The notes under the pieces were generated by a model. That model was not told where the DNA came from, searched no databases, and saw nothing but the letters and a program-made list of their open reading frames with translations. Of a stretch of DNA of 64,000 bases, positions 35,046 to 47,010 are shown piece by piece (positions within the stretch are counted from its first letter, which is position 1; every line of letters begins with the position of its first letter). The position numbers and the translations under genes are program-made. The DNA lies in assembly GCF_019649055.1 (NCBI RefSeq), contig NW_026570238.1, forward strand, positions 1,054,001 to 1,118,000. Reading direction: 5' to 3'. The stretch is from Paramacrobiotus metropolitanus. Its lineage: Eukaryota > Tardigrada > Eutardigrada > Parachela > Macrobiotidae.

Positions 35046-36563
35046 ATGCCTGACACTCGCAGTAACACCAGTATACCGGACAAGAATTTCGAGCAAACTG
35101 ACGAAGAATTACGGCTTGCCAACCAGGCAGGTAAGTCACGAAAACCCAACAACAAAGTGACAGATTCCGATAGTGGCCTTTCCTCAACATCCAACCCCAA
35201 ATCAACAACGATGAGCATCACACTCGAGGACACCCAGATTCAAGCTATTTTCGGCGGACTGCAATTACTCATACCGAAACACGACATATTCAGAAGATTC
35301 CGTCTAGAAGACATTCCTTTCCTAATCGACATTTACAACGTGCTACGTGTTACTGAAGAAGCTGACGCATTAGACCAAATCAAAAATGGAACATTCCCAT
35401 TTACAATTCCCAGAGCGGACCTCAAAGCGCTGTACGAAGCAACACGAGATGCAGCTTTCCAGTCACTCATCAGCACCAACAATGTATATGGAAGAAAAAT
35501 CGGGGATCTTCTTCAAGAGATAACCACCTTGAGAAGCCAACAACAACAGCAAAGACAGCAACAACAACAACAACAGAGCGGATCTACTACTACTACTGTC
35601 TTCCAAAAGTCCGGAATGCAACTTTCTCCTAAAGATTTCCCTAAATTTGGCGGTGAGTCACACGAAGACATACGTAAATTTACTGAACGTTATGAAAGCT
35701 TTACCCGAGTTTACGGATTGACCGAAGCTACAAAACTGACGAATCTTAATTTGTGCTTCATTAACAATGCGTTAAGATAATGGGAATCGGAGCAAACCAA
35801 GCATGTGACCTGGATTAGCGCTAAGAATGCCCTGCTTAAAATTTTCGGCCCCACTGACCTGGACTACGATCTGAAGAAGGAAGAGCACCAGAATTTAGCG
35901 AAATCAGATCCTCCATCGTACGTCACAAAAGTTCTGAAAATGTTCGACGTCATTAACTCAACTGCAACCGAACAAGAAAAGGCAAATGAACTGTTTCGTG
36001 AACTCCCAACGCGAATGAAATCTAACTTCGTTACCAATCGACCAACAACTGTGGCCCAATTCTTGGCCAAGCTGAAAACTGAAGCAACCAAAGAACAGTA
36101 CAAGGAAAAGGCGCAAAAAGAATCGGAAGCTGAAGACTCCAAGGCTAAAGTTTTCTTCACGGAAACACGTAATAACGAAATGTCGGATCTCTCCAAACGC
36201 TTGGATCAAGTGGTAAACATTGTGGAAAACTTGGCGCGTGGTTCCCAACCCAGTTTCCGCCGTAATGATAACCGGTTCAATGAACGCAATACTCGTTCAG
36301 AAGTAACATGCCATCGATGTGGAAACAGAGGACACCTGCAGAAAGATTGCTGGACAAAATGCAACAAATGTGGAAGAAAAGGTCACGCCGCTCGTGAATG
36401 CAGAAGCCAAGGAGGAAATATTGACCAGAATTTTAGAGGAAACAGGAACAACTTTTCCAGGGGAGGAAATTACAACCGCCACAGGAATAACAACAACACA
36501 CAGCCGTCGTACTTCAGCTACGAAGAGCACGACGATGTACCGGAAATTCCTGAGTTAAACTGA
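35046..36563 (+). pseudogene. gag: Retrotransposon gag, one in-frame stop
   Basis: Capsid/nucleocapsid precursor. The frame is continuous from ATG 35046 to TGA 36561-36563 except for a TAA at 35778-35780; both halves are in the same frame, so this is a single substitution-type stop. Features: a poly-Gln run at about residues 165-185, a retrotransposon-gag-type capsid region around the stop, and two zinc knuckles near 36309-36402 (CHRCGNRGHLQKDC and CNKCGRKGHAAREC), followed by a basic Asn/Arg-rich tail. The stop could be real decay or an assembly error. Confidence 0.88.
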
Positions 36564-36568
36564 AGACC

Positions 36569-39500
36569 GTGGCAGACGAGGCTCTTCTTGCTACGGTAAA
36601 CAATCAACTGGTCTGTACAAATTCAACAACCGGCGCAATAACCTGCAAAGTACGAGTTGACAATGAGCCAATAGAAGCCATCATAGATACTGGATCTGGA
36701 ATTTCAATTATAAATCAAAAATTTTTCAACAAAAAGAAGTTAGCAAGACAACCTTGGAATGGTCCGCATCAGGTGATAAATTAAATATTTCAGGAGCATG
36801 TAGAGTCCCCGTAGATTTGATGAAAGAGAGAGTATGGATAGAAGCAGCCATACTGGAAGGGTTTCCATACGCCATGTTGCTTGGAACCGACTATTTACGG
36901 TCAACGCCCTTTGTCATTGATTTTACACAGAATAAAATTTTCAATCCAAAGGCACGTTTAATGGCCGACCTAAGGAACACCTTGCCAATACCATCCAAGA
37001 ATGCGCTTCTCCGCAACCGGACATCATCAGCACAACCTTTGCCTAAGTTTGGCCAACTTGGTCGGAGGGTTGACGATGAACGAAAACCCGACCATATGCG
37101 CAATGAACGGGAGGATAAGAGCTATTTATCAGTGAAACACCTAGGATTAACTGAAGGCACGATGTTCACAAAGGAGTCTCCGGAGAAGAAAGAAGAAAAG
37201 AGAGATGAGAAAGAAGAGAGTGAGAAAGAAGAGAGAGAGGAAGAAGAGAGAGAAGAGGAAGAAAAGGCGTACGCAGAGGAGAATGGGCAACTAAGCCCAA
37301 AAGATTTATTGGGGGATTCATCAAAGTTTATAGACGACAAGCCGTCAATGATAGAAATCGAGAACATGCTCAAGTTAGATCCAGAACTTAACGGCGAAGA
37401 GAAGAATATGATCCTGAAATTACTATTTAAATATCGCGAAATATTTCCAACAAAGCAATCACCAATGGGACGTGCAAACTGTGCGAAATGTTATATAGAT
37501 ACCGGAAACAACGAACCGACTTCAAGACATTTGAGACGTTTTTCGCAGTGGGAACGGGAAGCCATCGACAAGCAAATAGACGAATGGTTAAAACTGGGAA
37601 TTATTTCACCTTGCCAGTCCCAGTACGCAGCCAATTTAGTTCCCATACAGCAAAAAGACAAAATCCGTATATGTGTGGATTACCGAGATTTAAACAAAAT
37701 TACCATAAAAGATAAATACCCAATCCCCAAGAATAGACGACTGTTTGGAATCTCTACGAGGTAGCAAATATTTTACTAGTTTGGATTTAGTTCAAGGATA
37801 CCTGCAAATTCCTATTGAAGAATCATCCAAGGTCAAAACAGCTTTCCTCACATCGACTAATCAGTATCAGTTTGAGGTCATGCCATTCGGGCTGACCAAT
37901 GCCCCCGCTACATTCCAACGCATGATGAATAAGATTTTTACTGGATTGATTGGCCGTTTTGTGGTAATTTACTTGGACGATATAAACATCCATAGCCGGA
38001 CATTCCAGGAACACTTAGAAGAAGTGGAGACAGTTTTACAATGGCTGACCCAAGCAGGACTTAAGCTTAAACCCTCGAAGTGCAATTTTGGACACAGAGA
38101 AGTTGAATTTTTTTTTGGGACACCTAGTCAATCCCGACGGCATATTCCCAAATCCTAAACGGGTTGAAGCTATACAGAAGTACCAACCACCGACAACCAG
38201 GAAACAACTAAGAGGCTTCATCGGAATGGTGGGATACTACAGTAAGTTTATCCCTAACCTCGCTTCAATATCTGCACCTTTACATCAACTGACCTGCAAA
38301 GATACAGCTTTCAACTGGACAGTAGCTCAACAGAAAGCCTTCGACACATTGAAACAAGCCTTGACCACTAAATCTATCCTGGCACACTTCGACCGGAATT
38401 TACCACACATCGTAGAGACAGACGCCAGCGGCGTAAGACTTGGTGCTGTCCTGCACCAAATTGAGAAAGATGGGAAGAAAACCGTCATTACCTATGCCAG
38501 CAAAGCCTTATCGAAATCAGAACGAAACTACAGCGCCACGGAACAGGAGTTATTGGCAGTTGTATGGGCACTCGACAAATTTCGCCCATACATAGGTGAT
38601 CCAAACAGGACTTTTGAAGTTGTGACGGATCACAACGCCTTGCGAGGATTAATTAACGCAAAGAATTTAACAGGACGTCACGCACGTTGGATTTTAAGAT
38701 TACGCCAATATAATTTCAACATCGGCTATAGAGCAGGAAAAGAAAATGTAGTAGCGGACTGCCTCTCAAGATATCCATTTGATTGCTCAAACACACCTAA
38801 AAGTCAAACGTTTGCCAGCCCGTTATTCCACATCACTACTTCCAGTTTGAAACAGGAACAACAAACCGATAACTTTTGCAAAAGAATTACCGGAATCCTT
38901 AAGGGACCGCCACATACCGAAGCCCACAAATACCGACGTACAAGATTCACACTAATTTCCGATTTACTATACCGGATAGCATACCGTAATGACAAAATGG
39001 TGACCTTATTAGTTATCCCGAAAACGATGCAGAAAGAAGTCCTATACAATGCTCACGACGTAAACGGACACTCCAGAACGGAGAAAATGTACCACCAGCT
39101 CCACGACAAATACTATTGGCCCGGCATGACAGACTCCATCTCTACGTACAATAAACAATGTATTCCTTGTAATGTTAAAAAGCCTCCGCCAGGGAAGCCA
39201 GCCGGATTTTTGCAACCATTTCCTGTGGAAGGACCTTGGCACACCATCGGAATAGATTATCAAGGCCCATATACAACATCCACCAAAGGGAACCAGTACA
39301 TAAATGTCGCCATTGACCACCTCCGTAAGTGGATTGAAACGAAGGCGGTGAGAAACGCAACAGCAGAAAATGCCGCTAAATTTTTAATGGAACAAATTTT
39401 TCTACGTCACGGAGTACCTAAATACATCGTATCTGACCGTGGACGACATTTCTGCAATGATCTTTTATCTCAGTTAACAAAGCTACTTAACTGTCACCAG

Positions 39501-40265
39501 CGGTTTACCACTTCCTATCATCCACAAAGTAACGGAATGACAGAAAGAGCAAACAAGACCATTGCCGAATGCCTGTCGAAATACTGCGATGACCACAACA
39601 AATGGGACCAGTACCTTCCTTTCGTCACACACTGCATTAACACTACCGTCAACGCAACTACTAAATACTCTCCATACGAACTTCTACACGGACGGCAAGC
39701 AACATCTGCCCTTGACACAGCACTAAACCAACCGGAAGCCATCCACGACCTTCACCATTACGTAAAACAGACAACAGAATTTATAAAGGATGCGCAGGAA
39801 CTAGCCAAATTACGCTGTATAGACGGAAACGAACGGAATCAAGTTCCATATAACGAGAGGAGAGAAGCTACGCAATATCAGCCAAATGCACTTGTGTATC
39901 GCTGGAACGTAGCACGTCTTGTAAACAAAGATGGAAAAATCATCGCAGCTGATACTCGCCTTACTACTAAACTATTAAAGCACTGGCACGGACCATACCG
40001 CATAATCCGCCAGTTAAACAACGTGAATTACGAGATAGAAAATGTAAACGGAAGACGCAAGACGGACATTGTACACGTTTCCCAACTGAAGCCTTGGCAC
40101 GACAAGTTGGACGAAGAAGAAAATATCCAAATCGCCAAAACAACACCGGAAGACCATGAAGAAAGAACTAATATTCCTTTTGCCGACACATCACCCGAAT
40201 ACCAAGAAAAGGATAAATCAAGATACAATCTACGCGAACGAAAAGCACGAACGAAGTATAAATAA
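36569..40265 (+). pseudogene. pol: Retrotransposon pol (protease, RT, RNase H, integrase) with three frame changes
   Basis: Pol follows the gag stop almost directly and lies in a different frame from gag. Protease has the active-site triad in IIDTGSG near 36686. Reverse transcriptase carries YLDD near 37970. RNase H follows at about 38400-38750, with the catalytic ETDAS start. Integrase has an HHCC zinc region near 39055-39180 and a DDE core, and the C-terminal part ends in a basic tail at 40263-40265. Frame changes occur near 36755-36785, at or near the C4 run at 37725-37728, and at the T9 run at 38108-38116. Two of the three sit at homopolymers. The segment 38088-40265 is an uninterrupted 725-codon frame. 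Confidence 0.92.
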
Positions 40266-40284
40266 TCTTCGATTATTTTTCTTT

Positions 40285-40294
40285 AGAAGGGGAG
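40285..40294 (+). other. Polypurine tract
   Basis: AGAAGGGGAG lies immediately before the 3' LTR, the standard plus-strand priming position. Confidence 0.75.
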
Positions 40295-40619
40295 TGTAGC
40301 ATGGTTAATTGTATCATGCAGTTAAAACGTGTTAAGACAATGTCACATACAGTAATATCGTTACGTGTCCACTTGAGTGTTAGTTATTTTGAAGTCAGCA
40401 CAACGTGCATACATATTACGCACGAAGCACTCAGGACATCCGGTCCAGAGTGCAGAGTCAGCACTACATTTGAGTGCACACTTATCCGTAGAATTTCTCG
40501 ATGTTTCTACCTCTTCTACGCGGTATTTAACAATCCCGTCTATGTTGTAACAATTCAGTGTTAGGCGAAGTCATCTGTTAGCATTGAGAGCTTTTAATAA
40601 AGAAGAACCCTACGTTACA
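40295..40619 (+). repeat. 3' LTR
   Basis: Same length as the 5' LTR and nearly identical to it; followed by the CTGC target duplication. Confidence 0.93.
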
Positions 40620-40623
40620 CTGC

Positions 40624-41930
40624 GATAATAGGCAAACAGTTATTACGTAAAAGCAATAACTTTATTAAACAGCTAAAAAAAGTGCTTTAAAACAGCACTA
40701 TAGAAGTGGTCAACACGTTGACGATGTGTTGACCACTGGTCAAGCAAAAAAATTAAAAGCTGTCAAAACCCGTTTCCATGTGTTTTGACTCAATAAAATA
40801 CATAAAACAAATTACGCCGATGATATTTCTTTGCCATAACGCTTATTACAACTGCATATTATGGTACTGCATAAAGCACTCCGTATGAAGTTTGTCATTG
40901 TGCTTGCTGCACTTCGACCATTTTATGATGCCGCGTCGTCCGCGGTTGCACTTTTCCTGGGTTTAGCCGCAAGGGGCAGTACCAAAAAGCGTTGGGGATG
41001 GTGCAGCTGCAGTTGTGATAGGCGTAGATTCAGATATAAGCGGTCTCTACGCACTAGCACTTTTTAAAACGCACAAGTAGCCGAAAGTAACCCGTAAGCC
41101 TGCCGCAAAGGTCAGCATCACCAATGACAATGTGCACATTACAAGTTGTAATCACTAAAGTTTGCAAATGCCAGAGGCTGGTCGAAATTAAAATTCTCAT
41201 ATTTTTTAAAGCTATCGGACTCTCTTACTTTGTTTCTTAAGCGATGCATATCGCTAGCGTAGGAAGAAACGCGGCAGAGCGCAAAGTGCTATGGTGCCAT
41301 TTTATATCGTTACCGTACATACACTGTTTCCTTGAACGTTTTATTGTCCGGAGGCAGACAACGTTTGAGACAACTTTGCTTTTTCGTCGATCGCCCGGGG
41401 GCTGATCAGAAAAGGGGCTTTTTGCCTGATTCCGACAATTGTAACCGTGTGGCGCACGTTTGGGTACAAACCGACAAGATCTTGAATCGATTACGTATAA
41501 AGCGCTGCTGTCGAAATTGCACCCGCCCGTGTATTCAAAACCCTTCATGGGCATTGATGGCGTTTAGTAGGCGACACACGTTTTTGACGGACTGTGGTCA
41601 TCTGTGGTTCAACCTACAGAACCCGTGTTAACCGTTTTTAGATTCAGCTCTGTCAATTGTACCCTGCTGATTTATCTCCGGTTTAATTAATCATTTACTA
41701 ATTAGTTAATTAGCAAGACCTACGGCAGCTAGGAAAGTCCAAAATTAACGAATTTCGCGGACCTGTCGTTCGTAATTAACTTTAGACAAAAGTTTCTATT
41801 ATATTTTTACTGTTGCTTTAAAGTCCCATGTTGCTTACTACATTAAAGGATAACGATTAACTGTTGCCAGTCGCAAAGGAAAAAATCCCAAACACCTTGT
41901 CGCCTCCTGAACGCCAATGCCCGTCAACGG
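40624..41930. other. Right part of the piggyBac-like element, non-coding or decayed
   Basis: About 1.3 kb with several short frames (40861-41067 plus, 41237-41554 minus, 41332-41631 plus), none intact. See the piggyBac-like entry for the possible transposase remnants. Confidence 0.5.
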
Positions 41931-41935
41931 GTTAA

Positions 41936-42745
41936 TAATTTTATTATTAAAAACTGTTAAGACCTTAAAACCACTTTCTGAAAATCACTGTCAAAACTGC
42001 ATATTATTAATTCTGTTTTTACAAACTGCTAAAACCTTAAAACCACTTTTCGAAAAATCACTGTCAAAACTATATATTATTTATTTTTAAAAATGGCTGA
42101 AACCTTAAAACCACTTTTCGAAAAATCACTGTCAAAACTATATATTAATAGTTTTATTTATAAAAACTGCTAAAACCTTAAAACCACTTTTCTAAAAATC
42201 ACTGTCAAAACTATATATTAATAATGTTATTTTTAAAAACTGCTAAAACTTTAAAACCACTGTTCGAAAAATCACTGTCAAAACTATATATTATTTATTT
42301 TTAAAAACTGCTAAAACCTTAAAGCCGCATTTCGAAAAATCACTGTCAAAACTATATATTAATAGTTTTATTTATAAAAACTGCTAAAACCTTAAAACCA
42401 TTTTTCGAAAAATCACTGTCAAAACTATATATTATTTATTTTTAAAAACTGCTAAAACCTTAAAACCGCTTTTCGAAAAATCACTGTCAAAACTATATAT
42501 TATTTATTTTTAAAAACTGCTAAAACCTTAAAACCGCTTTTCGAAAAATCACTGTCAAAACCATATATTATTTATTTTTAAAAACTGCTAAAACCTTAAA
42601 ACCGCTTTTCGAAAAATCACTGTCAAAACTATATATTATTAGTTTTATTTTTAAAAACTGCTAAAACCTTAAAACCGCTTTTTGAAAAATCACTGTCAAA
42701 ACTATATATTATTAATTTTATTTTTAAAAGTTTTAAAAGTTTTAA
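41936..42745. repeat. Right terminal array, outer part
   Basis: About twelve copies of a unit of 60-73 bases containing AAAACTGCTAAAACCTTAAA and CGAAAAATCACTGTCAAAAC. The units alternate between two linker lengths, with or without a TAATAGTTTTATTT-type segment. The array ends in AAAAGTTTTAAAAGTTTT, the short counterpart of the left 9-base repeat. Confidence 0.93.
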
Positions 42746-42767
42746 AACTTGGCCCACTTTGTACCTA

Positions 42768-43081
42768 CCCTCACTAATTAAGTATACGTTCTTTCAGCTA
42801 CACACGACATGTACACATTGTGTATATGTTATCTGCCGTCATATTAATCTAAGTAAAATCAAACTCCTCAAAAACGATCGTTATAAGCAATAAACACCGT
42901 ACCGCAAAATAAATACGAAAGCAAAGGACCACCGTCTACGGGATTATTTATTTTTTAACAGAGTAGAACGATCAGCTTTTTTTAACTATTGTGCAAAACG
43001 TATGGTATTAGCTTATTCCTATAGCGAAATTGATTACTGCATTCGATCAAAATTATGCTCTCTGAGTGTTGAACAGAAGCA
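42768..43081. other. Spacer right of the nested element
   Basis: About 310 bases of AT-rich DNA; nothing recognised. Confidence 0.5.
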
Positions 43082-45705
43082 TCATGGAACCTTCAGGTTA
43101 ATTGGTAACCCTTTTAGAGGGAGGACGTACACGTCTTGGTCACTGGGGTCGTAGTAGCTTCGGGATGCCGGGTCCATCGTAATGATGCTGCTTCGCCGGG
43201 AAATTGTATCTTTGGGCGATGGTGCTGGTTGGCGTTGTCGAAATTTGTTAGTGACGTTTCGCTTCCATCTCCTGACACAACAAAAGTGGAAAACTCCACA
43301 GATCACCAACAGAAGCATCATAGATGCTACCTAAATTTCAAATCATTTTAATTTTTGGGATTACAACAGCTGCATGTCGATGCATTCAGAATAACTTGTC
43401 TTAGTCAGGTAACTCAGAGCTACGCTGATCTATGCATAGCTAGGCCCGGTAAATGGCATTCTGTGCTTCTCATATTCACAGGATCACATCGTATGTATAT
43501 CGATTATCGTGCGGACTTACTATAAAGATGCTCACGAAAACTGCAAGCCTGCAACAATAAAGTCATTCATTAATTATTCTCCTTTATTTATTAAATATAT
43601 AATAATTCTACATTCCTTGTACCGTTTGTTTCCCTGGTGATTTCCTGTTTAAACTGCTTGTGGTTAGCAAACTTGCCGCCAACAGAACAGACATATTTCC
43701 TCTGCTGCGCAGTAATAAAAACTGTCACAAATGTCTGGCTTAGGATTGTTAATTAGAAAATGTGCAATTTTATGCGATTTTTTACTAAAGACGTAATTCA
43801 GAATTTGACATCAGCATAATTTGAGTGAAAATTCATTTTCCTATCGATAGCTGCTTTAATTAATGATAGAAAAATTATTGTTGGAAATTGTTGGCATCTA
43901 TAATTAGGGTCCAATTATCCACTCAGAAGCTCGAAGCAATGAATCAAGATCAATTTTTCATACTAAAATTATGCGAGAAGCTGCAATACACATGCAGCAA
44001 ATGTGTAATTAAATTCCCGTGGAGGGCACACGTCTACGAGGGAAAATGCGCAAGAAATACTATTAAAGGTCTTTCTGGATAAAAGGTTGCAAAAAGTTGA
44101 CAGAGGTATATGAAGAAACATTACATTTCTGTAACTGTAAGCCAGAACTGATGTCGAGGTAACACAACGGGGTGGGACGTCAACCAATGCTTGTGCATCT
44201 GTTGTTTGACAACCGACATTTCCGGTATGTTGCAACTCACCCGACCTTGTGTTTCCACCACCGACATAGTTAACGACATACACACTCCATGGGCAGCAAG
44301 CTTTATCGCTTTCTGAACCGCAGCAGTACGACGGAACGGGAATAAATGCATAGCGTTCCTTGCTATCCTCGGTAGGACACCGGATTAGTCGCACAGTAGT
44401 ACCGTGTGGACCGATGATCTTTACCCGACAAGCCGTGTTTGGATTGTAAGTTTTGCTGGGTGGCACTGCCAACAGTTATAATGTTGTAGGTTCGGATGAG
44501 TTAATATTACTTGATGAGTTGATGAGACTGATGAGTTGATGAGTTAATATTAATTGATGGTTCGGATGAGTTGATATTAATTGATCTTAATTAGCAGCGG
44601 TGGCGGTATAAATATACAATCCTATTGTTTCTTCCGGGCTATGCATGTCATTTTAATTCTAACAATAAGTTCGCGCAGTCCAGGCTGACGCAAACTTGAA
44701 TACGAGTACAGTTTCACAAATTCCAAATTTCTCATCAAAATCGTCATCATCTACTTTGGTTTACAATGTGCTACACTGCATCTTACATTTCTCTAGAAAT
44801 AAGCTACCGTAGCAATTTGGAAGCACTTTGAACTTTAGTTTTACATTTCGCAACGTTCTGACTGGTAAGTATCGAAAAGCTAAATTTTCGGGCAATCAAG
44901 AATAAGCATATAAAGCATACACATAGATACTTTTCTTTTGAAAGCGGCTTGCTCTGATGCCAACTCAAAATGTCGGCGCCGGTGGAACCGCGATCTCAAG
45001 GTAGCCCTCAGAAAAGTACGTATTAAAATACGGCTGCATAATTAAAAGAGCATAAGGCTGATAATGTACGGGGAAACGGAAAAATAATTGGTTAACTACA
45101 CAATATCACGATTTTGCTTTAGAGAAGAATAAGTTGGCACAAAGAATAAACACAGTTGAAAAACATCAGAAGTTCGGCAGTTGATCGCTTTATAGAGCTT
45201 TTTGTGGTGAAAGTAAATATTAATACTAAATCGCACATGTCATGCTAAAGAGGCCTATGTAACGGCACCCTTACAGTACTACTCGCAGCAGTCTAAAACC
45301 TAAAATTAGAGTCACCATGTACAATTCCTTCTGGGTCTGAGCTAAGTTTCTATGGAAGTTATTATCGCAACATATCTTGTGATCAAATAACCAAAACATT
45401 TCTTTTACCGCCGGTAACGCTGCGAAATTCAGCGATTAATAATAACCTCGAGTTCACAGTTCACTTTGTAACACAGTTAAGTACCGTTTTATCGGCTAAA
45501 TAAAAATATTAGCATTTGTGATCATAAACAGCCGATGTTACATTCAGTTAGAATTATTTGCTAAGTGAAACAGTTATTTAGCCTAATCAGTTCAGGTATC
45601 TCCATTTATATTGTAGAGGTTAGTGCGACTGTCGTGGTCAAGTACAAACGTACCTTGTAATAAAAGCATTCCTGTCACTAATATAGCACCGAACCGGGTT
45701 TCCAT
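43082..45705 (-). CDS. Small type I membrane protein with Cys-rich ectodomain (Shisa-like)
   Basis: Four exons (minus): 45705-45654, 44465-44259, 43540-43521, 43330-43082; 175 residues. Exon 1 is a signal peptide (METRFGAILVTGMLLLQ, donor GTACGT). Exon 2 is the ectodomain, with YCCGSESDKACCPW, a CC...CC motif as in Shisa proteins. Exon 3 is a 20-base micro-exon (VFVSIFI). Exon 4 completes the TM segment (VASMMLLLVICGVFHFCC) and adds a basic, then Ser/Pro-rich, tail with tyrosines (RSYYDPSDQDVYVLPL). Phases 1, 1, 0 all join. Shisa-type proteins modulate receptor maturation or trafficking in the secretory pathway; that role here is inference. Intron 1 (1.19 kb) carries a short tandem repeat. 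A second gene of this design is at 26158-27086. Confidence 0.7.
44490..44590. repeat. GATGAGTTaATaTTA-type short tandem repeat
   Basis: Repeated TTGATGAG and TTCGGATGAGTTGATATTAA blocks within intron 1 of the Shisa-like gene. Confidence 0.7.
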
Positions 45706-47010
45706 ACCGGCAGAAATACTGTCGAACGAACGAGCGGATTGAAACAGTTGTAAAGCGCAAAATTCCCGACAATGCGTTTGCGACTCACTGTATGCAGATA
45801 ATTAACACTGCTGCGGGTGACAAAATTAGCAAGCGCGAAAAGTAAGGAACATTTTTGGTGGATCTGAAACCTGAACCGGTTGACGATAACTACGATATCA
45901 ATGAAAGCACGGCAAACTTGCTATTTTTGACATCTTTGCACCAGTTTTGAAAACTGAAAAAATCTTCCAAAGTCCTCAGTGTTTATAACAGTGTGAATGG
46001 TGCACTTCGCACGATTAACAGCAACCAGCGTGTACTTCATCGGAGATACAGAATACAAAATAAAATAGCATCCATCGATCACTATCTTTCATAATTACTA
46101 GAATAAAGTGAGTTTAATGTTGCAATTAATATCAGCGGGACGCAGAGCTTGTTCATCACGAATGCAGAAATTTCCTAGTATACGTAGCCGAAAAAGTCAG
46201 TAGTTGCATGTAATTGTTGATATCTGGATGAGGATGTTTTTATAGTGGCACACTGCAGACAGAATGGAAGTAGCTTTAACATCTTTGAAAACTTTACCCG
46301 TTTACTGGCTTGCATAAAATTAATATTCTTACGTCTAAGCTTATTACACGGCGTACTCGATAAGTGTTACAGTCTGTCCATAGAAAAGGTTAGCAGTTGG
46401 TCAAGATCTATATTTTAATTTGCAACGTATATTAGAGTAGCGTAGTCATACACCAGCAAAAATAGGAAAAAGTTGTTTCCGTAAAATATCTAGCAGTACT
46501 AAATTTCAACCGGGCAAAGGGTTACGGTGCTTGTACTGAGTAAACAGTATTTAAGCTATACTAAGGTGTTCTTTACACGTGAGTATCACTTTAACAGGCA
46601 GTAGCCATCGGAATAACAAAAAATTGCAAACGGGGGCATACTTCTTGGAACTACTGAATTACAATACAATAAGGTAAACTAGTGTTGTCAAATTATAAAG
46701 GAAGCCATAATTGTCAGCATGCAAAAATGCCGCGCAAAGAATTTCAGTTTATTTACTAAATCATAAACACAACATGCTTATACCAATAATTTTTCTGGAT
46801 ATCAGTGTGATTACTACTTCACTCCAAGTTTTGAATTTCCCAAGTTTAAACAACGAGATCTGTTATTTCCTAGTTAGGACATTTGAAAGTTATTCGAGAT
46901 AATTATGAGTCTATGGCCAGTCTTAAAGAACAATTCCATCGAGTTTAAAGCGCCGATGCGAATTCTATGGGAAGAATCTCCGAGCGTAAACAATTTATCC
47001 AGTCATTCAG
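45706..47010. other. Intergenic
   Basis: About 1.3 kb upstream of the Shisa-like gene. Small frames such as 46711-46902 are unsupported. Nothing recognised. Confidence 0.5.

Larger units (their letters stand above)
34592..40619 (+). mobile_element. Ty3/gypsy LTR retrotransposon, full length
   Basis: LTRs at 34592-34916 and 40295-40619 (325 bases each) start TGT and end ACA and are flanked by the 4-base duplication CTGC (34588-34591, 40620-40623). I count three differences between the LTRs, so the insertion is recent. Domain order is gag with two CCHC knuckles, protease, reverse transcriptase, RNase H, integrase, which is the Ty3/gypsy order. No envelope-like ORF follows the integrase. One in-frame stop in gag and three frame changes in pol mean this copy as written cannot make full proteins. 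Confidence 0.95.
34401..41931. mobile_element. piggyBac-like element, split by an LTR retrotransposon
   Basis: TTAA at 34397-34400 followed by CCCTCCAGCGGGCGG is mirrored at the right by CCAATGCCCGTCAACGGG followed by TTAA at 41932-41935. TTAA duplication and CCC-starting, G/C-rich ends are piggyBac hallmarks. A block ending GAACGCCAATGC occurs near both sides (34532-34553, 41899-41920). Without the retrotransposon the element is about 1.5 kb, shorter than an autonomous piggyBac. Broken frames at 41237-41631 on both strands could be remnants of a transposase (minus-strand LLNAINAHEGF-type and Cys-containing pieces), but I cannot confirm that. Confidence 0.65.
31565..42765. mobile_element. Outer element with tandem-array inverted termini, carrying nested insertions
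   Basis: The left end GGTACAAAGTGGGCCAAGT (31565) is repeated inverted at the right end (42765), each bordered by TA (31563-31564, 42766-42767). Inside each end are CTTTTAAAA-type 9-base repeats and then a tandem array with a unit of about 60-73 bases, in opposite orientation at the two ends. The right array is interrupted at a TTAA by a piggyBac-like element. Taking that out leaves an element of about 3.67 kb. Its interior (about 32206-34054) has no recognisable transposase; it holds a perfect-looking hairpin and a Helitron-like end. I infer a non-autonomous foldback element mobilised by a TA-targeting (Tc1/mariner-like) transposase. Confidence 0.7.
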
